From: Candidatus Zipacnadia bacterium
Lineage (GTDB): Bacteria; Armatimonadota; Zipacnadia; Zipacnadales; Zipacnadaceae
Length of the DNA stretch: 16,932 nt
Reading direction: 5' to 3'
Assembly: GCA_029821455.1 (NCBI GenBank)
Contig: JALGTI010000051.1
Coordinates: forward strand, 1-16,932
Shown: one piece after another, positions 1 to 6,868 of the stretch
Position numbering within the stretch: the first letter of the stretch is position 1
Layout of the letters: the number at the start of each line of letters is the position of its first letter
Made by a program: the position numbers and the translations under genes
Notes under the pieces: model-generated
What the model saw: only the letters and a program-made list of their open reading frames with translations
Told to the model about the DNA's origin: nothing
The model's database searches: none

Positions 1-393
1 CTGCTGTCGCTGGTGCTGCTCAGCCGTGGCGGCCGGGTCATCAGTTGTATCAGGGAGCGGCCGTTCCTCCTCGTGCTCATCGCCTACAAAGGTCAGGCCC
101 ACCGCCCCTTGCGGCTGCTGGCGCATCTGGTCCAGGCAGACGTTAACCACAATCCGATACAGCCAGGTGGAAAAGGCCGCGTCACCGCGGAAGTTGCGTA
201 GCGACTTGAAGGCACGCACGAAGGCAAGCTGGGTGGCGTCCGCTGCCCGTTCGTGGTCACTCATCATCCGGTAGGCGGTGTTATAAGCAAGGGTATAATG
301 CTCCTGAACCAGCGGATCAAAGCTGGCTGTATCGCCTTCCTGACAGCGTCGAATGAGTTCTGCTTGGTTAGTTTGCAAGGCTACTACCGCCAT
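1..393 (-). CDS. ECF-type RNA polymerase sigma factor (sigma-70 family), 3' end outside window
   Basis: Partial gene: 131 codons from the ATG at 393-391 to the window edge, still open. The protein would direct core RNA polymerase to a set of stress or envelope promoters. Visible is the sigma region 2 fold, about residues 27-92. It starts at LVQEHYTLAYNTAYRMM, continues through the polymerase-binding helix (DATQLAFVRAFKSL) and ends in the DNA-melting segment NFRGDAAFSTWLYRIVVN, a hallmark of the RpoE/SigW-like group. An acidic linker follows (residues about 105-125, EHEEERPLPDTTDDP). Region 4, which reads the -35 element, lies beyond the window. A TAG stop sits directly before the ATG, so no longer start is possible; the ribosome site is weak. 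The gene begins 38 bases after the PASTA gene. No anti-sigma gene is visible. Confidence 0.93.
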   Translation of the reverse strand, partial: MAVVALQTNQAELIRRCQEGDTASFDPLVQEHYTLAYNTAYRMMSDHERAADATQLAFVRAFKSLRNFRGDAAFSTWLYRIVVNVCLDQMRQQPQGAVGLTFVGDEHEEERPLPDTTDDPAATAEQHQRQQ

Positions 394-431
394 CTAGAGT
401 GCGAGCAGCGCTTTGTGCTGCACTCGTCAAC

Positions 432-1217
432 TCAAAGCTCCGCCTCAAACACGAGCTTGTCACGCAGGAATACTTGCACCTTGCTGCCGGGCCGGCCAGA
501 GACATCCACAACCACCTCGTCACCAGGTTGATGGACGCGGTCGTAGACGCTCGTCTTGCGGCCGTGGTAGCTGCTCACAACACGCACGCGCTGTACCGGC
601 TCTGGCTCCGGCACCGTCACGCGGACGCGCCTAAACACGTGCAGCCTCCCCCCGGGGTCCTCCCAAACCCCAAAACTCTTACCACCACTGGCCACCAAGT
701 TGACGCTCTCGCCCCGCGCCGCCACCTTCCCTGCTCGTGGGTACTGCTCCAAAACCTGGCCGGCAGGCGCCGTCGAAGCGCGTTGGCTGACCACGCCAAC
801 GGTCAAGTGCGCCGCGATTATCCTCTTCTCAGCGTCCCGGAGTCTCAGCCCTATCAGCACCGGCACCTTGATCTCCCGTGGCCCCCGGCTGATCAGCGTG
901 TCCACTCTCCGGCCGCTCTTGACTCGCTTGCCAGGGTAGGGCCGGGTCCGCACCACGTGCCCCTCATCAACCCGGTTGCTGTACACCCGGCCCCCCACCA
1001 CCAACTCAAGGCCTGCCTTCTCAACCAGATCGCGGGCCGCCTCCAGCGGCAAACCCTCCACGTCCGGCACCACCACAACCCGTGGCGCGCCGGCCCCTGC
1101 TGCCAGCACTGTCACGGCCACAAGCAAGGCGCCAAGCACCACCGCCGCCACCACACTCAGCAGCACGCGGCCCAGATACCCAATCACTCGGGTGACCGCC
1201 GATGATCTTCGCATCAT
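432..1217 (-). CDS. Membrane-anchored PASTA-domain protein without a kinase domain
   Basis: This 261-residue protein has a short basic N-terminus (MMRRSSAVTR), one membrane helix at about residues 17-42, and an exported remainder. PASTA repeat 1 covers about 47-111 (VPDVEGLPLEAARDLVEKAG, ending LISRG). PASTA repeat 2 covers about 115-178 (VPVLIGLRLRDAEKRI). A beta-rich tail follows from about 190 to 261 and resembles the C-terminal tail seen after PASTA repeats in some membrane Ser/Thr kinases. PASTA repeats in the PrkC/PknB family bind muropeptides or peptidoglycan, so a wall-sensing or wall-binding role is likely, but no kinase or transpeptidase domain is attached. The gene lies 19 bases after aroKB and 38 bases before the sigma gene, so co-transcription is plausible. 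There is no clear ribosome site; a second ATG immediately follows the first. Confidence 0.87.
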   Translation of the reverse strand: MMRRSSAVTRVIGYLGRVLLSVVAAVVLGALLVAVTVLAAGAGAPRVVVVPDVEGLPLEAARDLVEKAGLELVVGGRVYSNRVDEGHVVRTRPYPGKRVKSGRRVDTLISRGPREIKVPVLIGLRLRDAEKRIIAAHLTVGVVSQRASTAPAGQVLEQYPRAGKVAARGESVNLVASGGKSFGVWEDPGGRLHVFRRVRVTVPEPEPVQRVRVVSSYHGRKTSVYDRVHQPGDEVVVDVSGRPGSKVQVFLRDKLVFEAEL

Positions 1218-1236
1218 TCAGTTCGTAGAACTGGCC

Positions 1237-2877
1237 TCACTCCAGCAATTCCTCGACAACGGCCTGTACATGGGACAGATTGATGCCCTCATAAACTCTC
1301 GCCGAGCCGATGCGCGAGACCAGCGGAATGCTGAGGCTGCCATGAATAATCTTTTTGTCGCGGTTGAGCGCCTCCTGCACGGCGTTCGCGTCAACCTCGG
1401 CCGCGCGGGTCGGCAGCCCATAGGCGGCGATCAGTTCCTCCACACGGGTCGCAACCTCACGGTCAATCAGCTCCAGCCGCGCAGCCAGTCGCATGTTGGC
1501 AACCATACCCACCGCTACCGCCTCACCATGCCGCAGCTCCCAGTCTGTGGCCGCCCGCTCGATTGCGTGGCCGACAGTGTGGCCGAAGTTGAGTAAGTGT
1601 CGCAGGCCCCTGTCTCTGGGATCCTGTGCCACTATCTCCGCCTTTATCTGACAGTTGCGGGCCAGAATATACTTCATCGCCAAGGGGGCACGGTCCAGAA
1701 CAACACTCCGGGAGGCCTCCAGATAATCGAACAGCTCCTCATCGGCGATAATAGCGTGCTTGATCACCTCGGCCATGCCTGCCCGGAACTCCCGCTCCGG
1801 CAGTGTCTTGAGCGTGTCGGTGTCAATGAAGACAGCCTTCGGCTGATGGAAGGCACCGACGAGGTTCTTGCCCTGCGGCAGGTCCACCGCCACCTTGCCG
1901 CCAACACTGGCATCCACCTGCGCGAGCAGCGAGGTGGGAAGTTGGACAAAGTCAATCCCCCGCAGGTAGACTGCGGCCACAAAGCCGGCCAGATCGCCGA
2001 CGACGCCCCCTCCCAGGGCGAACACCGTCCCGCCGCGGTCCAACCGCGCCCGCGCCAGGCCATCTAGTAACTCCCCGGCGGCCTCCCAGCATTTGCTGGC
2101 CTCGCCGTCGGCGATGGTCAGAAGCTGCGGCTGCCAACCCCCAATCCGCAGCCCGTCCAGTGCTCGCTCCGAATAGTGCTCCGCGATGACATCGGTGCTG
2201 ATGAGGGCACAGCGGGCCTTCTCAACCGGCGGCGGATATAGCTGGCCCAGCTCCCCTAACAGCCCCTGACCTACGCGTATCACGTAGGCATCCCGCCCTA
2301 AATCTACCTTCACTCCCAAACTTGACGGCAGCAGGTACACTGCCCGGGGGTCAGCTTTCAGAACCCGAATGACTTCGGCGGCGGTCCGCTCCTGGTTGTC
2401 GTGATCTGTGTTGATGTGGTAATCCGCCTGCGCGTATGCGTCAGCCCGCTCGGCCAGGAGCTGCTCGATACGTGCCAGGGGCTCCTCAGTGCTCAGCAGC
2501 GGGCGATGATCGGTGCGGGAGGTCCGCTTGAGGATTGTCTCCGCTGACGCCTCCAGGCAGATGATCGGGCCAGCCGCGCGCAGCATCTCCACGTTCTCTG
2601 CCCGCAACAGGATTCCCCCACCGGTACTGAGCACAATGCAGGAGCCTTGCAGCGCCTCCCGTAAGACCCGGCTCTCAACATCCCGGAAATACCCCTCGCC
2701 GTGTCGCGAGAAGATCTCAGGGATCGTCATTCCAGTGTTCTCTTCGACCAGGTCATCAGTATCCACCACAGGTAGGCCCAGATGCTGGGCCAGCCGCCAG
2801 CTCACCGAGCTCTTGCCCGTGCCCATAAAGCCGGTCAGCGTAATGGCGCGGACAGGCGGCCTGAGTTTATTGCGCAT
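1237..2877 (-). CDS. aroKB: Bifunctional shikimate kinase / 3-dehydroquinate synthase
   Basis: This 546-residue fusion catalyses two cytoplasmic shikimate-pathway steps: shikimate phosphorylation, and cyclisation of DAHP to 3-dehydroquinate. The kinase occupies about residues 8-172: Walker A GFMGTGKSS (16-24), the DTDD substrate/magnesium motif (39-42), FRDVESRVLRE (64-74), STGGG (84-88) and a lid with RPLL (125-128). The synthase occupies about 190-546: the NAD-binding loop GGTVFALGGGVVGDLAGF (282-299), LPTSLLAQVDASVGGK (313-328), GKNLVGAFHQP (336-346), and the expected metal ligands E370 (AEVIKH), H433 (NFGHTVGHAIE) and H450 (HGEAVAVGM). Both halves look intact and of normal length. A fused AroKB is known, for example in Thermotoga maritima. 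The gene follows aroC by 27 bases, with a GGGGGA ribosome site seven bases before the ATG. Confidence 0.97.
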   Translation of the reverse strand: MRNKLRPPVRAITLTGFMGTGKSSVSWRLAQHLGLPVVDTDDLVEENTGMTIPEIFSRHGEGYFRDVESRVLREALQGSCIVLSTGGGILLRAENVEMLRAAGPIICLEASAETILKRTSRTDHRPLLSTEEPLARIEQLLAERADAYAQADYHINTDHDNQERTAAEVIRVLKADPRAVYLLPSSLGVKVDLGRDAYVIRVGQGLLGELGQLYPPPVEKARCALISTDVIAEHYSERALDGLRIGGWQPQLLTIADGEASKCWEAAGELLDGLARARLDRGGTVFALGGGVVGDLAGFVAAVYLRGIDFVQLPTSLLAQVDASVGGKVAVDLPQGKNLVGAFHQPKAVFIDTDTLKTLPEREFRAGMAEVIKHAIIADEELFDYLEASRSVVLDRAPLAMKYILARNCQIKAEIVAQDPRDRGLRHLLNFGHTVGHAIERAATDWELRHGEAVAVGMVANMRLAARLELIDREVATRVEELIAAYGLPTRAAEVDANAVQEALNRDKKIIHGSLSIPLVSRIGSARVYEGINLSHVQAVVEELLE

Positions 2878-2904
2878 TCTTCTTCCCCCGTGTGGATCTA
2901 ACTG

Positions 2905-4089
2905 TTACTCCCACAACCGGGCCAGCCGGCACATGTAGGCATCATAGGCGGCCCGGGTATCCATGAGATTGTCCCCACCAAACTTGGCCAACAGGGCGTC
3001 AGCCAACACCAGACACACCATCGCCTCCCCCACCACCGAGGCGGCGGGAACAACACATACGTCAGAGCGTTCAGCGTGAGCCTCGGTTGGCTGCAAACCA
3101 TCCAGGGAAACGGAGGCTAGAGGGGAGGTGAGAGTGGGTATCGGCTTCATCGCCGCCCGTACCACTAGCGGCTCGCCGTTGCTGATCCCGCCCTCAATAC
3201 CTCCGCAGCGATTGGTCAGCCTCCTGAATGGCCAGAGGTCATTCTCGTCCGCCAGCTCCAGAGGGTCGTGGACCTGGCTGCCTGGCTGGGCGGCACTGGC
3301 CATCCCCTCCCCTATCTCCACCGCCTTGATCGCCGGAATGCTCATCAGCGCCCGGGCTAGAGCTGCATCCAGACGCCGGTCCCAGTGTGTATGGCTCCCC
3401 AGGCCGGGCGGCACGCCAGTTGCCTGAACCGCGAAAGTTCCCCCCAGCGTATCCCCACACTCCCGCGCTGCGTCAATCGCCTCGCGCATCTGCACAGCGG
3501 CATCCGGGTCCGGACAGCGTACGTCGCTGGCCTCTACAGCCTCCCAGAAACCCTCGCCACTCGGCTCCGTAGGCCCCGAGACGCCGCTAATCGCTGTCAC
3601 AAAACTGCGCACTCGTATGCCGAACTCAGCCAGCAGCAGACGGCAGACCGCCCCCACGGCCACTCTTGCAGCCGTCTCGCGCGCGCTGGCCCGCTCCAGC
3701 ACATTACGCATATCCCGGTGGCCAAACTTGGCCGCCCCGGCCAAGTCGGCGTGGCCCGGTCGCGGCACCCTCACCGCCTGCTGACTTTCCCAGCCCTCCG
3801 GCGGCGGCCCCAGAGACATCTCCTCCTGCCAATTGGCCCAGTCGCGGTTGCTGACATCCAGGCAAAGGGGGCTGCCCAGAGTCAGACCGTGGCGCACGCC
3901 AGCAGTGATGGCTACCGTATCAGCCTCGATAGCCATCCTGCCACCACGCCCATAGCCAACTTGTCGGCGGCCCAGATCGGTGTCAATGGCAGCGGCACTC
4001 ACGAACAGTCCCGCCGGCATCCCTTCAAGAATAGCCGTCAAACGCTGGCCGTGTGACTCCCCAGCGGTCAAGACACGCAGACGTTGCAT
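2905..4089 (-). CDS. aroC: Chorismate synthase
   Basis: This 394-residue enzyme converts 5-enolpyruvylshikimate 3-phosphate to chorismate, the last step of the shikimate pathway, using reduced FMN as cofactor. Family signatures are present in order: LTAGESHG (7-14), DLGRRQVGYGRGGRMAIEAD (38-57), PGHADLAGAAKFGHRDMRN (111-129) followed by LERASARETAARVAVGA, GGIEGGISNGEPLVVRAA (297-314), and RSDVCVVPAASVVGEAM (341-357), ending LADALLAKFGGDNLMD. The length suits the longer, Gram-positive-like branch of AroC. The ribosome site is weak: AGGA lies only two bases before the ATG. The gene starts 90 bases after pilQ, with a strong hairpin between them, and runs straight into aroKB, so aroC-aroKB form a pathway unit attached to the pilus cluster. 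Confidence 0.97.
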   Translation of the reverse strand: MQRLRVLTAGESHGQRLTAILEGMPAGLFVSAAAIDTDLGRRQVGYGRGGRMAIEADTVAITAGVRHGLTLGSPLCLDVSNRDWANWQEEMSLGPPPEGWESQQAVRVPRPGHADLAGAAKFGHRDMRNVLERASARETAARVAVGAVCRLLLAEFGIRVRSFVTAISGVSGPTEPSGEGFWEAVEASDVRCPDPDAAVQMREAIDAARECGDTLGGTFAVQATGVPPGLGSHTHWDRRLDAALARALMSIPAIKAVEIGEGMASAAQPGSQVHDPLELADENDLWPFRRLTNRCGGIEGGISNGEPLVVRAAMKPIPTLTSPLASVSLDGLQPTEAHAERSDVCVVPAASVVGEAMVCLVLADALLAKFGGDNLMDTRAAYDAYMCRLARLWE

Positions 4090-4110
4090 AATCCTAGGCT
4101 ATTGTTACCA

Positions 4111-4142
4111 GCGAACGGCACAAGCTGCCTCGTGCCGTTCGC
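4111..4142 (-). terminator. Perfect 11-bp hairpin between pilQ and aroC, no T tract
   Basis: The arms GCGAACGGCAC (4111-4121) and GTGCCGTTCGC (4132-4142) are perfect inverted repeats around a 10-base loop. The minus-strand sequence after the hairpin (TGGTAACAATAG) has no run of T, and neither does the other strand. It is therefore not a textbook intrinsic terminator. It may be a partial terminator, an RNA processing or stability element separating pilus from aromatic-pathway expression, or a protein-binding site. The hairpin itself is plain; its role is inference. Confidence 0.55.
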
Positions 4143-4179
4143 AAGTACTCCCTATACTAATCGTCAGCTTAGCTACCCA

Positions 4180-5886
4180 TCACGCTGGCGGCACATCGCG
4201 CACGATCTCCGGGGTCACGAAGATAAGCAGCTCTGAGTTGCGCACCGATCTGGTCTTAGACCGAAACAGGTTCCCTATGATGGGAATCTTGTGCAGCAGA
4301 GGCGTCCTGCGACCGGTGGTTGAGTCGTTCTTGCGTATCATCCCACCAATCACCAGCGTCTCCCCATCAGCCACCGTCACCTGTGTATAAACCGTCTGGC
4401 TGCTGATGATCGGCAGTTTCACACCGTTGGGCCCTTCAACAAAGCCGATTTGGTCCTCAATCCATGGCTCCAGGTCCATCGTAATCGTGTCGTCGGCATT
4501 GATGCGAGGTGTGACGTACAGCGAGTGTTCCACCGTGACCGAGTCATCCTCAAAGTCCACTTCGCGCTGGCCGAACTGGTTGTAGGTGATGGTCGCGGTG
4601 AAGTAGGGAATCTCGGTGGAGAAGCTGACCTCGGCTGAGAGGTTGTTCTGGGTGGTGACGAACGGTTCGTTGATAACCTGAGCGCGACTGGACTGCAGAA
4701 GCGTCCGCAGCTCAGTCTCAAACCGGCCGCGTGCAAAGCGCACCACGTTGTTGACGGCGATGCCCGGCGCATAACCGAGATTGAAGACCTCCAGACTATT
4801 GTTCGTCACAAACCAGTCAATGCCGAACGCCTTGTCCTCCGTGGTCTCGACCTCCACGAACTTTGTGTAGATCCTAATCTGCTTGGTGCGTTGGTCGAGC
4901 ATGTCGAGGATCTCGCGGAAGGTGTCAATCGCCTCCTGAGTGCCCATCACCAGCAGGGCATTCAGCGGCATATAGGCCATCGGCGGATACATGCCTTGAG
5001 GCAGGAGCTGCTCCATTGTCGCCCCGCCGTAAGTGCCGCCACCTCCCAAGCCTCCCAACCCGCCTAGCCCACCACCGCCAAGCCCCCCACCCAAGCCGCC
5101 ACCTAATCCGCCACCTAGTCCACCACCCATGCCACCTCTACCACCGACTCCGCCCATTCCGCCGCCCATCCCACCCGGCCCCATCCCACCAAGCTGTGCC
5201 CAATCAGAGTAGCTCGGCTGCCCCATCTTCCACAGGTTGTCGCCGCGGCTGCCAATCTTGCCTCCCTGCCTGCGTAGTCTGTGCTCGAGCGCTCCTGTGC
5301 CCCCGACGACAGACCCGCCGAACATGCGGCTGATTACATCCGCTCTCACGAAGTTGCAGACGATACTGTCGTATACCAACGGCGGCGCTGACTCTTCGGT
5401 AGGTGCCTTGTGCACCGTCAGACCCGGCTGCACACCAGGCGCAGGCGGCGGCTGAATGCTGCTGCCCGTCCGATCGGTGTGCTCGATCACCGGTGGCGGG
5501 GTCGCCTCCTCCACACCCGGCACCGTTGTGGTACGCAAAGGTTCGGCTGATACGACATAGATGTTGCCCCGCTTCTCCCAGTACAGATTCTCCCCCATGC
5601 AGATCAGTTCCAGAGCTGCCTGTGGGGTAATATCATGGATGTCCAAAAAGGAGACACGGCCCTCCAACTCACCACTGATGTAGATGTCAATATCATCCGA
5701 GGCGCGGTTGATCATCTGCAGCACCTCGCGCACCGTGGCATCCCGAATCTGGATGTTGACCAACGCAGGGTCCTCATCCTGACCCACAGCGTCTACTGCG
5801 GCGCCCATTGCCAGCACCCAAGCCATTCCGCATACAAGTAACGGAATTAGCAGCGACTTGCGGTACCATAGCCTTGGCTTTAACAT
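4180..5886 (-). CDS. pilQ: Type IV pilus outer-membrane secretin PilQ
   Basis: This 568-residue secretin forms the outer-membrane ring through which the pilus fibre passes. A basic N-terminus and hydrophobic stretch (residues about 10-28) form the signal peptide. An STN domain spans about 42-114 (VNIQIRDATVREVLQMI through GNIYVVSA). A proline-rich linker follows, then an N1-like domain split by a long loop: the first half at about 170-192 ends in MFGG, a Gly-rich stretch of GGGL units lies at about 233-284, and the second half is at about 306-330 (PLNALLVMGTQEAIDTF). The barrel occupies about 340-568, with the secretin signature VTVADGETLVIGGMI (503-517), PLLHKIPIIGNLF (529-541) and LLIFVTPEIV. 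The chosen start is the ATG at 5886, because GGGGAGGG lies five bases before it; an ATG 15 bases upstream overlaps that site. The STN-plus-barrel layout would also fit a GspD; the pilMNO neighbours decide for PilQ. Confidence 0.94.
   Translation of the reverse strand: MLKPRLWYRKSLLIPLLVCGMAWVLAMGAAVDAVGQDEDPALVNIQIRDATVREVLQMINRASDDIDIYISGELEGRVSFLDIHDITPQAALELICMGENLYWEKRGNIYVVSAEPLRTTTVPGVEEATPPPVIEHTDRTGSSIQPPPAPGVQPGLTVHKAPTEESAPPLVYDSIVCNFVRADVISRMFGGSVVGGTGALEHRLRRQGGKIGSRGDNLWKMGQPSYSDWAQLGGMGPGGMGGGMGGVGGRGGMGGGLGGGLGGGLGGGLGGGGLGGLGGLGGGGTYGGATMEQLLPQGMYPPMAYMPLNALLVMGTQEAIDTFREILDMLDQRTKQIRIYTKFVEVETTEDKAFGIDWFVTNNSLEVFNLGYAPGIAVNNVVRFARGRFETELRTLLQSSRAQVINEPFVTTQNNLSAEVSFSTEIPYFTATITYNQFGQREVDFEDDSVTVEHSLYVTPRINADDTITMDLEPWIEDQIGFVEGPNGVKLPIISSQTVYTQVTVADGETLVIGGMIRKNDSTTGRRTPLLHKIPIIGNLFRSKTRSVRNSELLIFVTPEIVRDVPPA
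5035..5187 (-). repeat. Gly-rich repeat tract within pilQ
   Basis: About 51 codons are almost all Gly, with Met, Leu and a few others. A run of 12-base units encodes GGGL, with codons varied between copies. It sits in the loop between the two halves of the secretin N1 domain. Short glycine loops are common in this place in GspD/PilQ; this one is unusually long. Confidence 0.8.
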
Positions 5887-5891
5887 GGCTA

Positions 5892-5899
5892 CCCTCCCC
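5892..5899 (-). promoter_or_regulatory. Ribosome binding site that sets the pilQ start
   Basis: GGGGAGGG on the minus strand lies five bases before the ATG at 5886. The in-frame upstream ATG at 5901 overlaps this sequence and has no site of its own, so the shorter protein is preferred. Confidence 0.75.
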
Positions 5900-5924
5900 A
5901 TAAGAGCGTGACTCAGGCTGATAT

Positions 5925-5948
5925 CTATTGCCTAGCCAGCTATTGCCT
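5925..5948 (-). repeat. Nine-base direct repeat in the pilQ leader
   Basis: AGGCAATAG occurs twice on the minus strand (plus-strand copies 5925-5933 and 5940-5948), with starts 15 bases apart, in the 99-base gap before pilQ. It could be a pair of regulator half-sites or a chance repeat; no convincing promoter accompanies it. Confidence 0.35.
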
Positions 5949-5966
5949 GACAGAATTGCGCTTCAT

Positions 5967-5985
5967 TGCAGCGATCCGCGCTGCA
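5967..5985 (-). other. Hairpin directly after the short secretin-like gene
   Basis: The arms TGCAGCG (5967-5973) and CGCTGCA (5979-5985) form a perfect 7-bp stem with a five-base loop, beginning at the base after the stop codon. No T run follows on the minus strand. It may protect the upstream mRNA or modulate read-through into pilQ rather than stop transcription. Confidence 0.45.
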
Positions 5986-6813
5986 CTAGTATCTGCGGCT
6001 GCTACTGCCCCGGCTGCTGCCGCTATAGCCCCCACGACTGCTGCCGCTATAGCCCCCACGACTGCTGCCACCATAGCCCCCACGACTGCTGCCACCATAG
6101 CCCCCACGACTGCTGCCACCATAGCCCCCACCATAACTGCTACCACCGTAGCCACCATATCCCCCACCATAACTGCTGCCGCCATAGCCGCCGCCGTAGC
6201 CTCCGCCCCCACCGCCATACCCGCCGCGGAATTCCTCCTCACTTATTGCGTACCCGCCGAAGAGAGATACCGCCATATAAGGATTGATGAACCGCAGTTC
6301 CACAAAGCGCAGTATCATCTCGGCGGCTTCAGCGCCCGGCGTACCGGGGACGCCTGTGCCGAGTCCCCCGGGCGTGGCAACAGCAGCCGGCTGACCTGTA
6401 CCCAGCCCGGGCACCATTGGTCGCGTGGCAGTGGGCATCGGCCGAGCCGCACCCAGGGCCGTCACGCCCAGCGCCCGTCCACCAGTCTGCGGGCGTGGCC
6501 CGCCTCCCTCTCTCGCCTCGCGGATGCGCCAGGTGCCATTGTCATTAACCGCGGTAAGGCCTGCCGCCTTCGCAATCGCCTGTACGGCCTCCTGCGCGCT
6601 CCGGACTGTTACCGAGGCGGTGATACGCTTCTCCCCTAGCTCAGCCGCCAACACATAGTTGATCCCAAACTGGCGCTTGAGCGCTTCTAATGCGGATTTC
6701 ACTGTGGTGTTATCCCACTCCACAGTAAAGCCCTGACCGCCTTGCGCCACTGCCAAACCGTGCACCAGCCCCCACACAAACACAATGGCCACTGCAATCT
6801 TCAATGCTTTCAT
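5986..6813 (-). CDS. Barrel-less secretin-like protein: STN domain, half of an N1 domain, Gly/Tyr/Ser/Arg repeat tail
   Basis: This 275-residue exported protein has a signal peptide at 1-23 (cleavage after AVA). An STN fold spans about 28-98 (FTVEWDNTTVKSALEALKRQ through GTWRIREA), the same domain that opens PilQ. After a Pro/Gly linker, residues 166-187 (MILRFVELRFINPYMAVSLF, then GG) match the first half of the PilQ N1 domain, including the closing FGG. Where PilQ enters its Gly-rich loop, this protein enters a Gly/Tyr/Ser/Arg tail (196-275) and stops. No second N1 half and no barrel follow. It starts at a clear ATG with GAGGAGG seven bases upstream, 55 bases after the PilP-like gene and 99 bases before pilQ. 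It may be a secretin partner, an accessory ring or a remnant duplicate. The STN assignment is firm; the function is unknown. Confidence 0.8.
   Translation of the reverse strand: MKALKIAVAIVFVWGLVHGLAVAQGGQGFTVEWDNTTVKSALEALKRQFGINYVLAAELGEKRITASVTVRSAQEAVQAIAKAAGLTAVNDNGTWRIREAREGGGPRPQTGGRALGVTALGAARPMPTATRPMVPGLGTGQPAAVATPGGLGTGVPGTPGAEAAEMILRFVELRFINPYMAVSLFGGYAISEEEFRGGYGGGGGGYGGGYGGSSYGGGYGGYGGSSYGGGYGGSSRGGYGGSSRGGYGGSSRGGYSGSSRGGYSGSSRGSSSRRY
6014..6133 (-). repeat. Five tandem 24-base repeats encoding GGYGGSSR-type units
   Basis: Five adjoining, nearly identical 24-base copies (starts 6014, 6038, 6062, 6086, 6110) encode an eight-residue unit containing SSRGGY with G or S variants. 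More diverged Gly/Tyr-rich codons continue to about 6224. The copies are in frame, so copy number can change without breaking the gene. Near-identity of the copies points to recent expansion. Confidence 0.88.
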
Positions 6814-6868
6814 CTGCCCGCCTCCTCGACTTTGAGTCCCTCGCCTTTGCCCCCGCGAGGATCAATAG

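Noticed and set aside
399..1205. Plus-strand 268-codon open frame
   Set aside because: It lies opposite the PASTA gene, has a His/Arg/Pro-rich composition with no domain, and is a shadow of high-GC coding DNA.
5800..5886. Possible lipoprotein signal (LLVCG) in PilQ
   Set aside because: The residue before the Cys is Val, which does not fit a lipobox, and the hydrophobic stretch continues past the Cys.
5887..5985. A promoter for pilQ in the 99-base gap
   Set aside because: The best pair (CTGTCA, 17 bases, CAATAG) matches the -10 consensus in only two of six positions.
6014..6133. Regular 24-base repeats resembling a CRISPR array
   Set aside because: The copies adjoin without spacers and stay in frame within a gene.
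5908..6639. Plus-strand open frame with an Ala/Thr/Pro repeat
   Set aside because: It arises opposite the 24-base repeats of the STN gene, which has a signal peptide, domain and ribosome site on the minus strand.
5986..6813. The STN gene as a frameshifted 5' piece of pilQ
   Set aside because: pilQ has its own signal peptide, STN domain and ribosome site, so both genes are complete at their 5' ends.
6818..6865. Six-bp stem (CCTCGC/GCGAGG) after the PilP-like gene as a terminator
   Set aside because: The stem is short, no T run follows, and the next gene starts within about 55 bases with a strong ribosome site.
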